8,052 nt of DNA, from assembly GCA_004293295.1 (NCBI GenBank), contig RDYC01000292.1, positions 1 through 8,052 of the forward strand, given 5' to 3'. The stretch is from Bacteroidota bacterium (GTDB lineage Bacteria > Bacteroidota > Bacteroidia > UKL13-3). Positions 6,633 through 8,052 of the stretch are shown one piece after another. How positions within the stretch are numbered: position 1 is the first letter of the stretch; every line of letters begins with the position of its first letter. The notes beneath the pieces were generated by a model that saw only the letters and a program-made list of their open reading frames with translations, was not told where the DNA came from and made no database searches. The position numbers were made by a program, and so were the translations under genes.

Positions 6633-7515
6633 GTTTAACAACGTATAATAAGCTACTATGGTTCATTGCTTTTTTAGCTTTAATTGTGGATATTAAACCA
6701 GATATAGCCCCACGAATAAAAACAAAATTATTTTTCTTGTGTACTTCACTTCTCATACTAATATAAGGCGCATCAAAAGGCATACTTCGGGTTTCTACAA
6801 TTTTAAAGCCATGTTTTTGCATAAGTAACGCAAAGCTAGCCTGATTAAAATGGTACAGGTGTCTGGGTACATCATATCCGTCCCAAAACGGACCATAGAA
6901 TTTAGCATCCCAGCTTTCGCTATTGGGTACAGCAATAAAAAGCGTGCCAGTGTTTTTAAGAAGTAACTTAAGTTGCTGCATTCGTTCATTAATTAAATGA
7001 ACATGCTCCAAAACATGCCATTGGGTAATTACATCAAAGCTTTTGGGTTGCATACTGTCCAACTCACTTTCTAACTTTACGTTATAACCAAATGTTTTTT
7101 TTACATAATTAACCGCATCCTCACTAATATCAACGCCAATGGCATCAAATGCCCCATCTTTTACAACCCCATCTAAAAAATAACCAAGCCCACAACCAAG
7201 GTCCATAAATTTTCCGCCATCATGGTAAGTTTTTATATGTTTAATTTTCTGTTTAATGCTATAGTTTCTTACAACATCATAAATTCTATATATAAAACTA
7301 AACCCCTTTTTATCACCGGCATGAGATATGTAACGGTCACTTTGATAATACGGACCAATATGATTAGCATCTGGTCTTGGATTGGTAAACAGAAAAGAGC
7401 AATTATCGCAACGACACAAATCAAAATTATGCCCTGTTGCTACAAAATCAGTACAGGTGATTTCTTTCGTAAAATTTGTATGGCCACAAACAAGGCATTT
7501 GTTGAGGTTTTCCAT
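6622..7515 (-). CDS. Class I SAM-dependent methyltransferase with N-terminal cysteine cluster
   Basis: This 297-residue cytosolic protein has a Rossmann-type methyltransferase core: motif I DLGCGLGYF (105-113) binds S-adenosylmethionine, D129 in GVDIS is the acidic ribose contact, and FDVITQWHVLEHV (160-172) carries the HVLEH sequence of the Methyltransf_11/UbiG-like group. Before it lies a probable zinc-binding knuckle: C7-x2-C10 and C36-x2-C39, with C34 adjacent, followed by FTNPRPD. After the core come a conserved-looking PNSESWDAKFYGPFWDGYDV and PRHLYHFN, then a basic, mildly hydrophobic tail. The substrate cannot be read from the sequence; similar proteins act on small molecules, sugars or lipids. 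The ATG at 7515 has no Shine-Dalgarno sequence. It lies 60 bases downstream of mnmG and overlaps the lipoprotein start by 11 bases. I read it as part of an mnmG-methyltransferase-lipoprotein transcript, an inference from spacing. Confidence 0.9.
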   Translation of the reverse strand: MENLNKCLVCGHTNFTKEITCTDFVATGHNFDLCRCDNCSFLFTNPRPDANHIGPYYQSDRYISHAGDKKGFSFIYRIYDVVRNYSIKQKIKHIKTYHDGGKFMDLGCGLGYFLDGVVKDGAFDAIGVDISEDAVNYVKKTFGYNVKLESELDSMQPKSFDVITQWHVLEHVHLINERMQQLKLLLKNTGTLFIAVPNSESWDAKFYGPFWDGYDVPRHLYHFNQASFALLMQKHGFKIVETRSMPFDAPYISMRSEVHKKNNFVFIRGAISGLISTIKAKKAMNHSSLLYVVKHAD

Positions 7516-7575
7516 TGCGGCAAATAAAGTAAATTATGTTGGTAATTTTTTAAGAAGAAGGCAAGACGTTATCAA

Positions 7576-8052
7576 TTATCTGCCAAGGTGAACCATAAGC
7601 ACACTAACGTCAGCGGGAGAAATCCCGCTAATGCGTGATGCTTGCCCAAGCGTTTTTGGCCGTTGCTTAATCAACTTCTCCCTAGCTTCCATCGAAATAG
7701 AGTGTATTGCACTAAAATCAAAACTATCGTAAATACGCACGTCCTCAAGACGGTTCATTTTTTCAACAACTTGCTTTTCCTTCTCTAAGTAACCTTGGTA
7801 TTTTATCAGCACTTCTGCTTGAAGCAATGCGTCCTCGTCATATCCTTCAAGAAAGGTCCGCACGTCTTCAACATCACTGCTAATGTCTTTTAGTTCAACC
7901 TGAGGCCTACTGAGAATTTGGTCAAGCTTGTAGTTCTGTGCTATAGCTGCGGTACCCAATTTCTCCAAAAGCGGATTAATCTGATGAGGTGTTACTGATG
8001 TTTTTTTGAAATATTGAATAATAGAATCAGTATTGGCAATTTTTTGTTCAGT
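7576..8052 (-). CDS. mnmG: MnmG (GidA) C-terminal part, truncated by window edge
   Basis: The minus-strand frame is open from the window edge to a TAA at 7576-7578, giving the last 158 residues of MnmG, the FAD-dependent subunit that with MnmE installs the carboxymethylaminomethyl group at C5 of wobble uridine-34 in certain tRNAs. The family C-terminus is unmistakable: INPLLEKLGT, KYQGYLEKEKQVVEKMNRLE, FDFSAIHSISMEAREKL, RPKTLGQASRISGISP and ADVSVLMVHLGR. This region is the helical C-terminal domain that contacts MnmE and tRNA; the FAD-binding part lies outside the window. An apparent start at 7968 is a TTG (leucine codon) inside the gene and not a true start, because the frame continues to the edge with MnmG-like sequence. 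The methyltransferase gene follows 60 bases downstream. The complete protein would normally be about 620 residues. Confidence 0.96.
   Translation of the reverse strand, partial: TEQKIANTDSIIQYFKKTSVTPHQINPLLEKLGTAAIAQNYKLDQILSRPQVELKDISSDVEDVRTFLEGYDEDALLQAEVLIKYQGYLEKEKQVVEKMNRLEDVRIYDSFDFSAIHSISMEAREKLIKQRPKTLGQASRISGISPADVSVLMVHLGR

Noticed and set aside
7516..7575. Separate promoter or terminator between mnmG and the methyltransferase
   Set aside because: The 60 bases contain only partial -7 matches (for example TACTTTAT) and no stem with a U-tract; read-through from mnmG is simpler.
7222..7591. Plus-strand open frames over the methyltransferase start and the gap to mnmG
   Set aside because: Mostly antisense to the methyltransferase; composition and lack of motifs argue against coding.
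7612..7629. Perfect 7-bp inverted repeat AGCGGGA-GAAA-TCCCGCT
   Set aside because: It lies inside the mnmG coding sequence and spells the conserved Ser-Gly-Ile-Ser-Pro-Ala stretch; no T-run follows on either strand, so a terminator is not supported.
7966..7968. Apparent mnmG start (TTG)
   Set aside because: The frame stays open to the window edge and the upstream residues continue the MnmG family pattern, so this is an internal leucine codon.

Overview
The window looks like ordinary chromosomal DNA from a Bacteroidota species, probably a free-living or uncultured member of the Chitinophagia/Sphingobacteriia/Cytophagia breadth; I cannot place it more finely. The signs are AT-rich DNA, A/T-rich leaders with almost no Shine-Dalgarno sequences, a typical Bacteroidota lipoprotein with a Big_5-type Ig-like domain, and a pheS that stands apart from pheT. 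I see no mobile element, phage gene, CRISPR array, rRNA or tRNA.

Layout. Bases 1-3582 carry a tight plus-strand run: the last 34 codons of an unrecognised protein (stop at 103-105), a GatB/YqeY-domain protein (109-558), a LOG/TIGR00730 Rossmann protein (599-1306), and a two-domain NADP-type malic enzyme, MaeB (1318-3582). Gaps are 3, 40 and 11 bases, so these are probably co-transcribed. A strong bidirectional hairpin terminator (3602-3633) separates this run from the convergent minus-strand pheS (3638-4651).

Bases 4652-5039 form the only large gap. It has no gene that I can support, but it holds small repeats, including a cluster of three TTAACAT half-sites, and should contain the pheS promoter. 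Beyond it, on the minus strand and read from right to left, come the C-terminal part of MnmG (7576 to the window edge), a class I SAM-dependent methyltransferase with an N-terminal cysteine cluster (6622-7515), and a lipoprotein (5040-6632) whose ATG overlaps the methyltransferase stop by 11 bases.

How the genes fit together. Most are housekeeping: phenylalanyl-tRNA synthesis (PheS), wobble-uridine modification (MnmG), NADPH/pyruvate supply from malate (MaeB) and probable nucleotide or nucleotide-like hydrolysis (LOG family). The part least explained by known biology is the overlapping methyltransferase-lipoprotein pair downstream of mnmG: both proteins fall in recognisable families, but neither has a known substrate. 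I did not find a clear novel system; the findings below are modest and ranked accordingly.
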